Position numbers and translations under genes: made by a program. Below the pieces are notes generated by a model, which saw only the letters and a list, made by a program, of their open reading frames with translations, was not told where the DNA came from and made no database searches. From assembly GCF_001949145.1 (NCBI RefSeq), contig NW_019091419.1, forward strand, positions 183,610 through 243,609: DNA of 60,000 nucleotides, given 5' to 3'. Below, one piece after another: positions 35,577 to 46,842 of the stretch (its first letter is position 1; the number at the start of each line of letters is the position of its first letter). Source of the stretch: Acanthaster planci (taxonomy: Eukaryota > Echinodermata > Asteroidea > Valvatida > Acanthasteridae).

Positions 35577-35760
35577 ACCAACTCACTTCCGCCCGATCAC
35601 GGAGGTGAATAACATACAAGAAACTGTAGTAGCGAGTTGAGCTCCGTGTATAGGAGGCCATTTCGACAAATTCCTGTCTGGGAGTGTAGAGTAAAACTTC
35701 TTTGTTTCTCAGAGTGGCGTGACGAGCCGTCTGAAAACATGAACTATCATGGACAACGGG
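35577..35760 (+). promoter_or_regulatory. Candidate promoter and first exon upstream of the ApoL-like gene
   Basis: An ETS-like CACTTCCGCCC at about 35583 is followed by ATGAACTATCATGGACAACG (from 35739) and a strong donor, GGG|GTAAGTTTTT, at 35760/35761. If spliced to the acceptor at 40996 the frame runs into the ApoL-like gene and adds eight residues (MNYHGQRD). An alternative is a 5' UTR exon. A nearby acceptor (TTTTTGCAG at about 36434) also exists, but the frames from it stop quickly. Confidence 0.35.
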
Positions 35761-36591
35761 GTAAGTTTTTATTCCATAAATGTGGGACGGGGGCCAAGAA
35801 ATTTACACATCTGATTTTAGTGGCTGAAATGCATAGAAATAGTCCATTAACCCTAACCCTTGAGGGTGTAGGTAAAATCAGATTCAAGACTATGGTTACG
35901 AACGGAAAATTTACAGATTTTCAAGGGCTTACATTTTTATTTTATATGTCTCATTTGGGCCGTTTCAGAGTCTCTTCTGGGTTTATGCTAATCTGAAGCT
36001 GATCAGAACCTAAGTTCGGTTGTAGGTTTTCCCAGTCTGAGAGTACCTCGTACACTACTTGCTGAGTGACCACCAGTTAGTCAGGGGGTAATTTGATAAT
36101 TCCTCTACCGATTCATTTGAGAGGTAAAAACATGTTACTTGCGCAACATAGTCGCGCGAGCCTTTCGTAGTAGCGATGCGGATCGGCATCACATTCAAAT
36201 TCAACTGCATCAATCAAAAATATGAGCTCTGTTTCCTGGTTACCAAACTGTTTCGTGACCTGGTGGGAATGTTCTTCTAGTATTACAGAGTCCCGAAGTG
36301 AGTATGTCCCTCGAACAATTGCGGCCTGCGTAGGCATGAGTAAAAAAAACCCAACGTTGACTTTTTTTTAGAAATATATATGAAAAGAAGGAGTAACAAA
36401 TGGGCTTTCCATAACGTGCTTGTATCTTTTTGCAGTCCGAAGATACAACACGAGAAGATGACAGGAAACGCCACGGCTGCAGAACCACTTTTCCAGAAAA
36501 ATGATTTTGAAAAAAAGAGCACGCGCCACCAACTTCAACATCAGGAATGTTTTGTGAGCGCACACTGTATCGCTCTCGATTTAAATTACCA

Positions 36592-36919
36592 CAGTAACCC
36601 ATTGGCATATCCAGCAGGGGAGGGGGCTAGGGGGAAACTTTCCCCTTGAAGGAAATTTCTCCGGATTTTTTTTCCAAAGAACGGGTGAGTATATGAGAAA
36701 GAAAGTATTCGGTATTTTTGTTTATCGAATATTATTACCAAATCCCTAAGAAACAACATCAGCAAATAAAAGCAAGGATGATAGGATACCGGGACCACGA
36801 GTAAGGCTTTTGATTTTTTTATTCCACAACATCATGTTGAATGAGCCTGAAGACGCATTCGCTTTTGGATTTATCCCCCCCCCCACACCAAATTCTGGAT
36901 ACGCCGCTAGTGCAGTAAC
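36592..36919. mobile_element. hAT-type MITE with CAGTAAC target duplication
   Basis: CAGTAAC flanks both sides (36592-36598 and 36913-36919). The left end reads CATTGGCATATCCAGCA; the right end, reversed, CACTAGCGGCGTATCCAGA. G- and C-runs lie just inside both ends. Related ends (TACGCCACTG or TACGCCATTG beside poly-C/G) appear at about 24286 and 44125. Confidence 0.6.
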
Positions 36920-36999
36920 GGCAACGCTACAGACAAGTTATTGCCATGAAATGTCACCTAAGCTTGACTAACTTTTAGTTTCTGGAACTTTCTAAATCT

Positions 37000-38070
37000 A
37001 TTTTTATGGCTAAAATGTTCGGTGCCATTGTGACAGTACTTGCCAGCCATGGCATAGCTGTCGATATACTGTCACTGATTTCACAGCAGTGTCTTGAAGG
37101 GAATATCAGGGTACACAAACGCAGTTCTGCTGAGCCAAGACATGGTCTGACTGAATTTGGTGTAAATGACAGGCAAGATTGGGGCAGCCAATATGGTAGA
37201 TTTTTTACAAAAGTTGGTAGTCACACTCGCAGTATGTTATGCATGTATGTTGTGTTTTGGTACGTGTGCATACGGCGCCGACGACATGCATTTAATACCT
37301 GCTTGTTTATGATTTTTAGAGGGTTTTCCAAAGACAAAGGTGAAAAAGTGCAGAAGCTGAGACAGAGAGAAATGACGTCCAAATGTGTGCTCCTGTACAT
37401 TTTCAATGGGCCAAGCTTGTTACCTCCACTTGCCATTTATGCTCATACGCACGTAAATTAAAATTTATTTGCGAACTCAGGTCTAAAGATCGGTCAGCCG
37501 CAGACCAACCTCAACTCCATGGGCTGCGTGCGCGTTCCTTCACTAGTCTGGTCGTGTAGAAGTCGAAAATGACACTGACTATTCAGGATGATACACAAAA
37601 ACTTAAAGTGAATCGCACCCGTATTTCAAAGGCTACACGCTCGTGCCCCTGTATTCTCCTGCACGTCACGCACGCGTAAATCTGAGTCGCGCATAAACAC
37701 ACCAACTAAAGGCCTAATTTAAATATCCCAAATTTAGATCGCGCGAGGCATGCATGGTGGGGACCAACATGGCACGGCAAGATCGTACCCATGAGGACGA
37801 GATTAGCCACAGACATAATTATAAACCACTGATCTCTAAGATAAAAGCATAGACCGCCAGACCCATCTCCTTTATCCGCCCCGAGCTGAAGTGCATCCCC
37901 AATCGGCGAAGAGAAAGACGGATGGTTACAAGTTTTGCGTGTACGCAAAGACCATATATGCAGGAATAAATTAGTTACGCGTACTCAGCGTGCTCCGTGT
38001 CAAACGCGCATATAGGTGCGTTTTAAATGGTTGTATTTCTGCTCATTAATATTTTGTGATCCCACGGGTT
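37000..38070. other. Intergenic, no supported gene
   Basis: One 151-codon open frame (37006-37461, +) shows no recognisable domain or exon borders and is probably chance. Nothing else was recognised. Confidence 0.4.
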
Positions 38071-38073
38071 TTT

Positions 38074-38462
38074 TAACAATAAGACATGCCATAATCAGGA
38101 GGGATCCTAGAAATATTTCCAGAAATCCCGAATTTGGGACTGACAGTTTCAAATTCCGGGATTTCTTTCACAAAAAGCCCAAAACCGAGGGCCTATTTTG
38201 GATACAGGCGGTCGGCTACGTTCAGAGCTAGGCGCATAGTTTTACTACTATTTTTAGGGGTATCTTCCTGAAAAGGCGAATAATTTTTTTTCGTGGCTAA
38301 CCCCCATAAAATTGAAACGAAAAGTGATCTGCTGGCCATAATCTTGAATTTTCAAGTGAAAGACGGAGGCCTGCCTCTTCACGAGGGTCAATAGGCGGCG
38401 CTATTTCGGTCCGATTTTGCATGTTTTCTATTGCTGCGTATTTGGTCTCTAGTGCAACCATA
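38074..38462 (+). repeat. Interspersed ~400-bp element, copy B
   Basis: Reverse-complement counterpart of 30896-31293, with a similar layout from AATAAGACATGCCATAATCAGG to TATTTGGTCTCTAGTGCAAC. The two copies bracket AIP exon 1 in opposite orientation, about 7 kb apart. Confidence 0.75.
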
Positions 38463-39266
38463 TACTTGCCTCATGGCGCGCCTATGAGGTGGTACCAAAA
38501 AAACACGCCCTCTTTGTTCCGCTTGGAGCGGATAGGCACTGAACCTAAATGCTGCATTGACCGTGCACAATTAAGATAGATTTTTTGACACTTCGCTATT
38601 GGAGATTTCCACTTCCTTTAGCACACAGTCATATAAACGCATATATATATTAACACATATAGGGCCTACCGCCAGTCTTACCCATATAGAGTACCGAAGT
38701 GCATACGTCACGCGCACAGTTATGTGTGTAAAAGGCACTGCGGCGAGAACCAGCGCGTGAACCAACACGCGCGCGTACTCCATTCATTTGCACTGCACTT
38801 TCTAGTTCAGAGTGACGTCACACGTCAGTACGCTATAACCGTGGTTTTAAAAAGCGTGGGCAAGCAGTGGGCGAAACAATGGATGGCAGTGCTTTCAGTG
38901 CGAATTGTGCATGACGCACTTTGATTGCATATATTTCTTTACATGTGTCCCAAAAAATTCCCCAAAGTTTTCTCTCTGGTCCTGCTATTATCTTATTTTC
39001 AAATGTTGCAACCGCGTTGTTTTGAATCTGCACGGGCCAGATTATGTTAACAGGGGATATTTTAAATTAATAATCGAAAAATGGCTTAAAAGAGTTTATG
39101 GCTGGAATTCTTCAACTGTGCGTGAATTCCCTATAACGAGGGGTGAATTTGCCCACGCATTTGCATTTAGTCGGGTGCCGTTTCGGCGACTGTAGGCCTA
39201 CCCCGCCGTTGTTTTGAATAGAAGCATGCCTGTCTACAGCTTTATATGTCTGTGCTTTGGCAATAC

Positions 39267-39434
39267 AGGCGATTCACAATTGTGCGCCACCAAGATTTTG
39301 TAACGTGTTGTCCAATCACACAACGCTCGAAATCCATTGACCCTTTCCAAATGCGCATTGGGTCGCCAGATTTTGCGCACTCTGATTGGCCAACGCGTGG
39401 CAGACCCTTGGTGGCCCACCATTGTGAAACGCCC
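39267..39434. repeat. Fold-back element (TTCACAATNGTG... ends)
   Basis: The left arm GGCGATTCACAATTGTGCGC is followed by CACCAAG; the right arm, reversed, reads GGGCGTTTCACAATGGTGGG then CCACCAAGG. About 168 bp; no coding sequence. Confidence 0.6.
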
Positions 39435-39439
39435 ATATT

Positions 39440-40990
39440 CGCTGTATAATTATACACCAATAAGCCATCGAGCAACGTTTCTCAGAAACGTTTACAAAGA
39501 TCAAATTTTTCGTTAAAAATTTGAACAGTGTCTTTGTGGTTTTCGTACGAACGGCGCCCTCTTTTGTCTAGAAAACCTTGGGCAAATTTGCATGTTGAAA
39601 AAGTGTACTTTACAGGTCAATTTAACTCCAAACAGATATCAAACAGTTTTCATGCACTAAAGAAGAGTTTAAACATGCCAAAACAGTTCAGAAAAATTCA
39701 TAACATTGTCCTTTAAGTCATTAGGTTTTGATTCGATTAACAAGCCAATAACATCGCTTAATTTAATATAAATGAATGAAACAAGACATTGATAAAATGA
39801 AAAATGAATTAAATCTTACGAGTTACCTTCATCAAGAGCAGGGCAAATAGAATACGCAGGAGCTTATAACGTAATATACAAAAGCTAATTCAGCATGAGA
39901 CTTGTCAGATCGTCTAGTAAACAAACTGAACAGCCATTGAAATGAATGGCATATCAACTGTAACTTGTCCCATCGAGAACTGAATTTGAAAGCCCAAAAT
40001 TTAATATGAACTACGTGTGTAAGGAAACCACATCAGGGATTCAATTTGCTAAAGTCTGACCACCTGAATATCAATTTAAATGCCATTTAAACGCAAATCT
40101 GACTGGGAAATCTACGGTGAAACATACGAAATTTCACATTTTCTTGTCAGACGGAAGCGTTTATCAGTGCGTATTACGTCCCCAGTGCATAGCGCCCGCG
40201 AAGTACGACGACGTGTTCAACAAAGCTCACCGTTGAATATACAGCATAATTAACACCATGTGATTGAAGACCCCAAAGTGACAGAGATTTATTCGGGTGT
40301 TGTTTAATTAATGTAGGGATGTGTACTTTTCAATGTGTGTATACCTAACGATTGCATGGGTTATAATTATTAATGTGGGCCTAATTTATTATTCATGATC
40401 CATCCAGTCACGTACTTACCTCCATCTTGAAGTTGTAATTTTCCTTTCACAAACAGACCTAAATACTCCTTGTTTAAGTGCCAAGCCTCATGGGATATGA
40501 TTGGTACAATTGTCATCTATATTAATCCCTGTTTGTTATAATAACCTATCACAGTAGTACAAATAATATTTTGTTGGTAATTACGAATCATGGGGGGTTG
40601 CAATGACGGATGGAACGGCAAGCACATGGGTTCGCTTCTGCATGCCCACCGAGGTCCGCTGTCTCTTGCTTGTACGCATGAACCACTGGCTCGACTGTCG
40701 GCTGTCCGAATTTATATTCCATTTTGACACTTATTCCGCCGATTCTGTTAGGACTGACACAGAAGAGGGGAGCACTCATTTGGGTTTTTCTGCATAGGCT
40801 CTCTGATAATAAAATCATCCTCTGGAGTAGACAATCCAAGTTTTGCATCCTATCACTTTGACGGAGTGATGGACTCCAAGCCACGACCCCGTCACTTTAA
40901 TGAAATCCATAAGCTCCTGTACAAAACTTTTACATGTTCTATAACGAAGAAGTTTATTCACGCAGTGGGTTTTTTTTTCAAAATCGTTAC
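39440..40990. other. AT-rich sequence upstream of the ApoL-like exon
   Basis: No gene or clear repeat recognised. It would be intron if the first exon near 35760 belongs to the ApoL-like gene. Confidence 0.4.
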
Positions 40991-40998
40991 ATTAAGAT

Positions 40999-42078
40999 AT
41001 GGACCTGGCTGTTCAGCTAGCGAGGGACATTGGAGCTTTAGAAGATGCTTCCATGAACTACGTCCGAAGTCGACGGGCTACCATACAGCTTCTCCGTGAC
41101 TTAGCTGATTACCTCCAAAAACATCATCATCGTGCAAAAATAGCCAAGGTAATTCAAGCACAAAAAGTAGTCAACAGGTGATTCAACAGTTTGGTTATCT
41201 GCAACTTTTGGTACTAGAAACTTGACCCAGAAATGTTCCACTGATCACAGTTTTGCTTTTGAAATGGACTGGCAACGTGTGAACAAAGAACGATTAAAAT
41301 TTACAGAGACTCGATGTTTAAGATTTAAATTTGAAGATACAAGACTACTTAAGCACCAAATCTTTTAAAGGCACGAAGTTGTAAAATTGGCTTCAAGTAA
41401 TGGAGACATTTAAATTTTTTTCAGGTTGTTGGAGGTTCAGTAGGGGTCGTGGCCTCGGGATTGGTCATTGGTGGCTTTGTTGCCTCCTTTTTCACCTTTG
41501 GCGCTTCACTGCTTGTTGCCGGTGTTGGGGCTGGTGTTGGAGCTGCTGGTGGGTTGACCACCGTGGGAGGCTTCCTCACGGAAATCATCACGCAAAAGTT
41601 AACCACTACCAGCGCTAAAAAAATACTTGAGCATGACAAAATTGCATGTGATAACCTCAAAGCGGCCCTTGAGCGAGTTGAATCGACCTGGCGTAGTTTG
41701 AGAGATGCGGGCAGGGTTGTTGTCGGCTTGGCTTCAGGGGGGAGGCAAATCTTCAACGTGGTGGATTCCATCTACGATCTGGTCAGGGTGGGCGCAGTTG
41801 CCTTTCAGGCGGGGGAGGTGGCCAGTCAAACAGCATTCAAGGCGGCGAGTACGGTGGGGCGGGGTATGGCGGTCGTGGGTGTAGCATTCAGCGTGATTGC
41901 AATCCCGCTGGATCTACACACGGTAATTACATCCAGCATAGCCATTCACAATCGAACGGTGCCCGAAGTGGCACGTGTTATCCTGGAGAAAGCCAAGGAG
42001 CTAGCAGAAAACTGTCCATCGGAAGAGGAAATGCATGCGCACGTTACACGAATTAGAGGCGCTCTGCAGCATATTTAG
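40999..42078 (+). CDS. Apolipoprotein-L-family protein
   Basis: Two exons, 40999-41148 and 41425-42078, in frame; 267 residues. N-terminal amphipathic helices (LARDIGALEDASMN; LRDLADYLQKHHHRAKIAK) lead into the ApoL signature: VVGGSVGVVASGLVIGGFVA, then a Gly/Ala-rich hydrophobic hairpin up to about residue 105 (FTFGASLLVAGVGAGVGAAG, then LTTVGGFLTE). Amphipathic helices follow, then a second hydrophobic patch, GMAVVGVAFSVIAIPLDLHT, and a charged C-terminal helix. No signal peptide, so an intracellular, membrane-associated protein is likely, like most vertebrate APOLs; roles in lipid binding, ion channels or cell death are known only for the vertebrate family. The acceptor at 40996 shows that at least one upstream exon exists; 35739-35760 is a candidate. 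ATTAAA at 42162 may be the poly(A) signal. Confidence 0.85.
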
Positions 42079-42161
42079 GGCAAGTTATGCGACTGATATC
42101 GATAACGCAAGACTTGGTACAACCTGGAGGCTAAAACACAGAGTATAAGGCTTTCCGTTCA

Positions 42162-42167
42162 ATTAAA
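42162..42167 (+). promoter_or_regulatory. Candidate poly(A) signal of the ApoL-like gene
   Basis: ATTAAA, 84 bp after the TAG at 42076-42078. Confidence 0.35.
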
Positions 42168-42199
42168 ACAAACTTGTTACCCGAAGAAGCTTCTGAGTC

Positions 42200-43550
42200 A
42201 ATTATCAAAAATTGGAATGCCGTTTAACATTATATTCAACTGTAAAAGACAGTTTATAATGTACATGTACATGTAGTTTTATTGTACAGGGTCGTTATAA
42301 GAGGGCCGTTGAATTTTAAAAACACGGTCATGACAATTGAAATATTATATATAGTGATGTAATGCCTATATACTGAGCCTTTACTTTAAGGCGACCGGAG
42401 GGTTTGTTTTTCGCAGCAGTCTCGGCCCTGGTCTTAAGGGGTAAATGCCTTTCCATTTGAGGGTTTTGCTCTTAAAGGCCCTTTAATGTTGAATTTTCCA
42501 GATAAAATATTGGAGTAATATTGCCATTCTGCAAACATACAACTTGAACTTAGAGTTGGCTATGAGCTATCACACAATAGTCTACAAGGTCCGCAGTATC
42601 TCATTTAATCATGTTTTACCACTTGCAAAGGTGGACAAAACGCGATATATATGTGCACTTTCACTTTTACTGAATTTTACTTTGTTACCTTGATAGCCTG
42701 GTACATTTTGCTTCCCCCTAAAAAACTAAGTTTCTGTATACATGAATTTATTAGGCCAAGGAGGTGAACACATCACAAAAAGAAAGTATATATCCACTTT
42801 TTGTGGGACCCTGCATTTAATTTTTAGAATTCAACAGAAAGTAACAAAGTCTGATTGAAGCGACATTTATTTCCTCACATTTAGTCATCTCACTTGTTTT
42901 AGTAGCACCAATACTGATGAAGTATGCAGCGATCATATGAATACAAAAGTACACATATTCCTTTGTTGTACTTAGCCCTTTATACCCAAGAATGAATAAC
43001 AGTCTGCCACTTCTCTTTCCCCCTTAAAAAGACATCCAAAATCTGAGCATCTCATGCAATTTATTATTGTTAACGCTTGCATCAACAAGTGTGAGGTCAT
43101 CCTTCACAATAACCAGTAAACCTATTAGGATGTTTGTAAAATAACGTTCCGTGCATATCAAATCTGCCTTAAAAATCACAACTGCCAGAGGCAGGTTTGC
43201 TATTACATGTATAGCGGGTTTAAAAGCATTACTCAATCATGGCAAAATTAGTAACATCTACATCATGTATGTGTACTTATTCGTTTATGGGTGGAGGACT
43301 GAAGTGAAACGATGGAATCTGCGTGCTTTTGCAGTCAGGTAGCCATACGCATCAAAGAGGGCGCTGACTACTTGTAGCTGTCTAAATACCGTTTAGTTTT
43401 GCTGTTGGTAGCTAAATATCTACTAAAGTATTCAACACTAAATGTTGAGTACTTGTATTAACTGCTAGAATTCCTCCTAATTTAAGGCTGATAATGCAAA
43501 AGTGCCTTTCGAAGCAGAAATTTTCGCCTTGGGGCACCGTATGATATTAT
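42200..43550. other. Intergenic, nothing recognised
   Basis: AT-rich spacer with a TGTACATGTACATGTA tract at about 42259. No conserved frame seen on either strand. Confidence 0.4.
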
Positions 43551-43557
43551 AATATAG

Positions 43558-43932
43558 ATTATGACACATCACCCACAGACTGTATCTTTATTGGCTGAGA
43601 GCCGGTCATGTCAAACGCCATTCGCTATTTTTGCTCTTTTGGTTTTCATGACCGGAGGAACTATACTATAGCAACCAAAACACTATACCCATAGCAAGAA
43701 CTATACGCGTGGCCACTGGCATTGTACCACAGATAACAGAAATATAATTCTCTGATATTAGTGCATTGCACTGGTACTAGCGTTCCGTGAATGGGTAGTT
43801 TGGAAATTAAGAAGTGGTAAAGTTTCAACAAATTCTTGATTCAGACGAGCGCACTTTTTATTTAATATGTTCCGATCAAATCAATCAGTTATCTCATAAA
43901 GCAAGCAAAAGCTGTGGGTGACGTGTTATATG
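43558..43932. mobile_element. Inverted-repeat element with CACCCACAG ends
   Basis: The left end ATTATGACACATCACCCACA is matched by the reversed right end GTCATATAACACGTCACCCA. About 375 bp, non-coding, with only short terminal identity. Confidence 0.5.
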
Positions 43933-43939
43933 ACAAATA

Positions 43940-45560
43940 CTGCCTTCTTAGGTCGAGGTGTAGTATAGCATAGCCTCTCGGGGTGATCTATGGGGCATTC
44001 GATTTTCTCGAATTTTGTTTTTCAAGGGAGGCACCAAAAGACAATTAAGCTGCAGCAAAGGTTATTAAATGGAGGCACCCGGAGGTGCGGGTATTCGCGG
44101 GGGGGGGCACATGCCCCCGTAGTTACGCCACTGAGCCGAGGTAAAATAGACTGTTTCACAGTATCCATTCTATCGGTATTGATCGAGGGTCATGCTGAAG
44201 TTTAGGGAGACGTGCATTCACTCTGAGTTTTCCCGGAATGGAACAAAATCTAAAAATTCACCGTAGGGATTTGTGCGTTTTGTTTTCAGTAGCATGCAGA
44301 TGTATTCATTATGTTACGCATTTTGTGCCAGAGAAACTAGTGCACTGTGGGTCTTTTTTGTCTGAAAATAGTTTTGCATTAAGTTTTTTAATGGTCCATG
44401 TTACAAGTTACAGGTTGTTAATAAAATCGGTAAATCTGGATTTTAGGTTTCAAAAATATCGATTTTAAAATCTTGTATATTACATTATGTAAATAGTTCC
44501 CGACATTTTGCAAAGTCATTTGAAATATATAATATTGTTTACGAAAATTTTTGCTTACGTCACGTCGGTTTGCGCTATGCCAAATGTTGGCAGCATAATT
44601 ATTGACAATATCATTTACAGAGGTGCATGCTTTGTTGTTTTTATTAAAAGTAGGAAGTGAGGTCTAAAATGTTACAAATGATAATAATATTATTCACAGA
44701 AATTAGCCTATTGTCCATCTTCAGTTGCTTTTTGGTACTCTCGACTTCTTTCCGCTAAGGCTTCGTCTCTGAAATTAGCACTGGCTTTTCGTTACCGTTG
44801 TTCAAATGAACCACAAATACTTCACATTAAGTTTTGGTCGCTGATACGGCACGTGTATAGTTTGAGGTTTTGTTGGCAGCTGTGTATTTGACTTAATGAC
44901 CATAACTTAAAGTCAGGAGCATTTGAGAAAGATTCTTGTAGAATCCAATTGTCAGGCCCTCTAAGTTTTTTAGATATGTAATCGCAGCCATCAGAAACCA
45001 GTCTGCAGCAGTTTGTGTTCATCCCTCAAGCAGGCGAAGCAGTAGACCACGCACAAAACTGAGCATCATGGGCGTAAATCCCGGGGGTGGGGGTGGGGTA
45101 TAATACCCCCCCTTTTTAGGGGGGATTGGATCATCCCCCTATCACTTTTGTAGTGAGCAAAAAAAAAGCGGATTGTGAAGAATTTCTCAGACTTTCGACG
45201 TCTAAAATGCATTCGCCCTAAAAATGTTTAAAATGCTATAGGTCTTAAATATGTCATTTGAATGGATAATACATGTACATGTACGTCATATTATGAACAT
45301 CGACCACAGTAGAGTCACAGGTGCCCCCCCCCTTTCAAATTTTCATGGCCGGGAAACTCATCCCCTCCCCCATTTCCGGCACAGATTTATCCCACTGCCG
45401 ATTATACAGGATTTGCTTGGTAGCCATCTTACAGGGTAGTTCTTATATACCACATCATGGAAACCTCCTATCCCTCTGAATATTTGCGCATACCCAGTGA
45501 AACAAAAAACTGACCTCCACCACATGCACACAGAATGTGAACAGCGCCCTCGTATGATGA
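43940..45560. other. Intergenic with transposon-end debris
   Basis: Poly-G/C tracts at 44098-44107, 45090-45125 and 45323-45331. The first is followed by GCCCCCGTAGTTACGCCACTG, the type of terminus also seen at 24286. A palindromic TACATGTACATGTACGTC lies near 45269. No gene recognised. Confidence 0.45.
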
Positions 45561-45568
45561 AATTATTA

Positions 45569-45684
45569 GGTTCGAATGACTTGGCCGCGGCTTGAAAATT
45601 ACGCAGTAGTCTACGGTTGTGGCCATAGCCTCTCCCCTTACAGTTGCTTATAATTTTAAGCCGCAGCCAAGTACTTCAGACACG
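45569..45684. mobile_element. GTGTCT-ended MITE, copy 2
   Basis: The left end GGTTCGAATGACTTGGCCGC precedes GGCTTG. The right end AAGCCGCAGCCAAGTACTTC precedes AGACACG. Same family as 14349 and 51982. Located just upstream of the KIAA0753 5' region. Confidence 0.75.
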
Positions 45685-45812
45685 TATGGATACAAAATGG
45701 CGCCTTATTTGAAGCGCATACCTCATCTGGTTACTTTATCGTACACAAGTTACTCTACGTCGTACATGTACTTACCCCATCTAAGATGTAAGTGAAACGG
45801 TAAGGGTTTTCA

Positions 45813-45820
45813 TGACGTCA
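45813..45820. promoter_or_regulatory. Perfect CRE upstream of KIAA0753
   Basis: TGACGTCA about 1.0 kb upstream of the KIAA0753 start codon. The coding exon begins after an acceptor at about 46829, so a non-coding first exon near 45.85-46.2 kb is expected and would put this site at the promoter. Confidence 0.4.
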
Positions 45821-46842
45821 TTAGTGGATAGACTGTGAACCGGTCCCTGATAATGTGTTTGCTTTCCAAAAATAGGCTAAACCAGCGCCATGACCAGTGC
45901 AGTGGTGCTGGCCATGCTGGCCGCCCAGGCCTAGGCTAGTCTGCTAGTGCTACTGCTAGGCCATGTGGGCCTAATGATAGTATGCCTGGTAGTACAAAGT
46001 ACGGTGACTACCATGACTATCAGTGACTTGCCATGCAAATGTAAATCTACCATGGCCGAGTTCAGGCGGCTTGTTCTTGAATGTTCACGGGCAGGTCAAT
46101 TTGATGTTCGTGGGTCGGCCGCTCGAATGCTGGGAACAGACAAACAGTTGTTGCTGGTGGTTAGTGGCAAGCGACATGCAACACAGCGGCGTCCATGAAC
46201 ATGAACGTTATTCGAGAGTTAATGTTTGGATAACTGGGCTGAATTCTTTTCTAATTAAATAGGAACATTAATTAATTTTTGTGTTATGAAAAGTGATTAA
46301 TGTTAATTTTGCAAAACTTCCCATTGTCTCTGGCTTTGTAAGCCATCTCTCTACTTTTTGCAGCTGTTCAAAAATCAAAATCAAATCAAAAGTTTTTCTG
46401 TGTGTTCCTGTAAAACCTTGACGAGGAGGTGGTCTGTGATCCTGTTCTGAGAACAGTGTTCTTGAGTCATGTTCCCGACGTCCGAGCGCAAGAACAAGAA
46501 ACCCGTGTCAAGAACAGACTGCCCAAACTCGACCCATGTATCATGTGTTAAAACAGTCAGAGTTTCCCCTCGTAATTTCCCTCAAAACCCTGCCCTTTTT
46601 TGACATCAACCCCCAGTTATTGAGCATGTTGAGCATGACACACTCACATGCATCTGCCAAGTTGAGTTCAAAGTTTAAGGGTTCCCTTTATTTTTTGTGC
46701 CCTTTAGTAATAAACTGTCATCTCTATACTTTTAACCAGAGTAAGTTTTGCTACACGTACCTGTATGAGATTCAGCGTGATGAAGTATTGGTCGTACCTT
46801 TTGTGGCTTGTCTGAATTAACATCTGCACTGCAAGGCCAGCC

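Noticed and set aside
37006-37461. 151-codon open frame on the plus strand
   Set aside because: No recognisable domain, no splice-supported neighbours and composition like the surrounding spacer.
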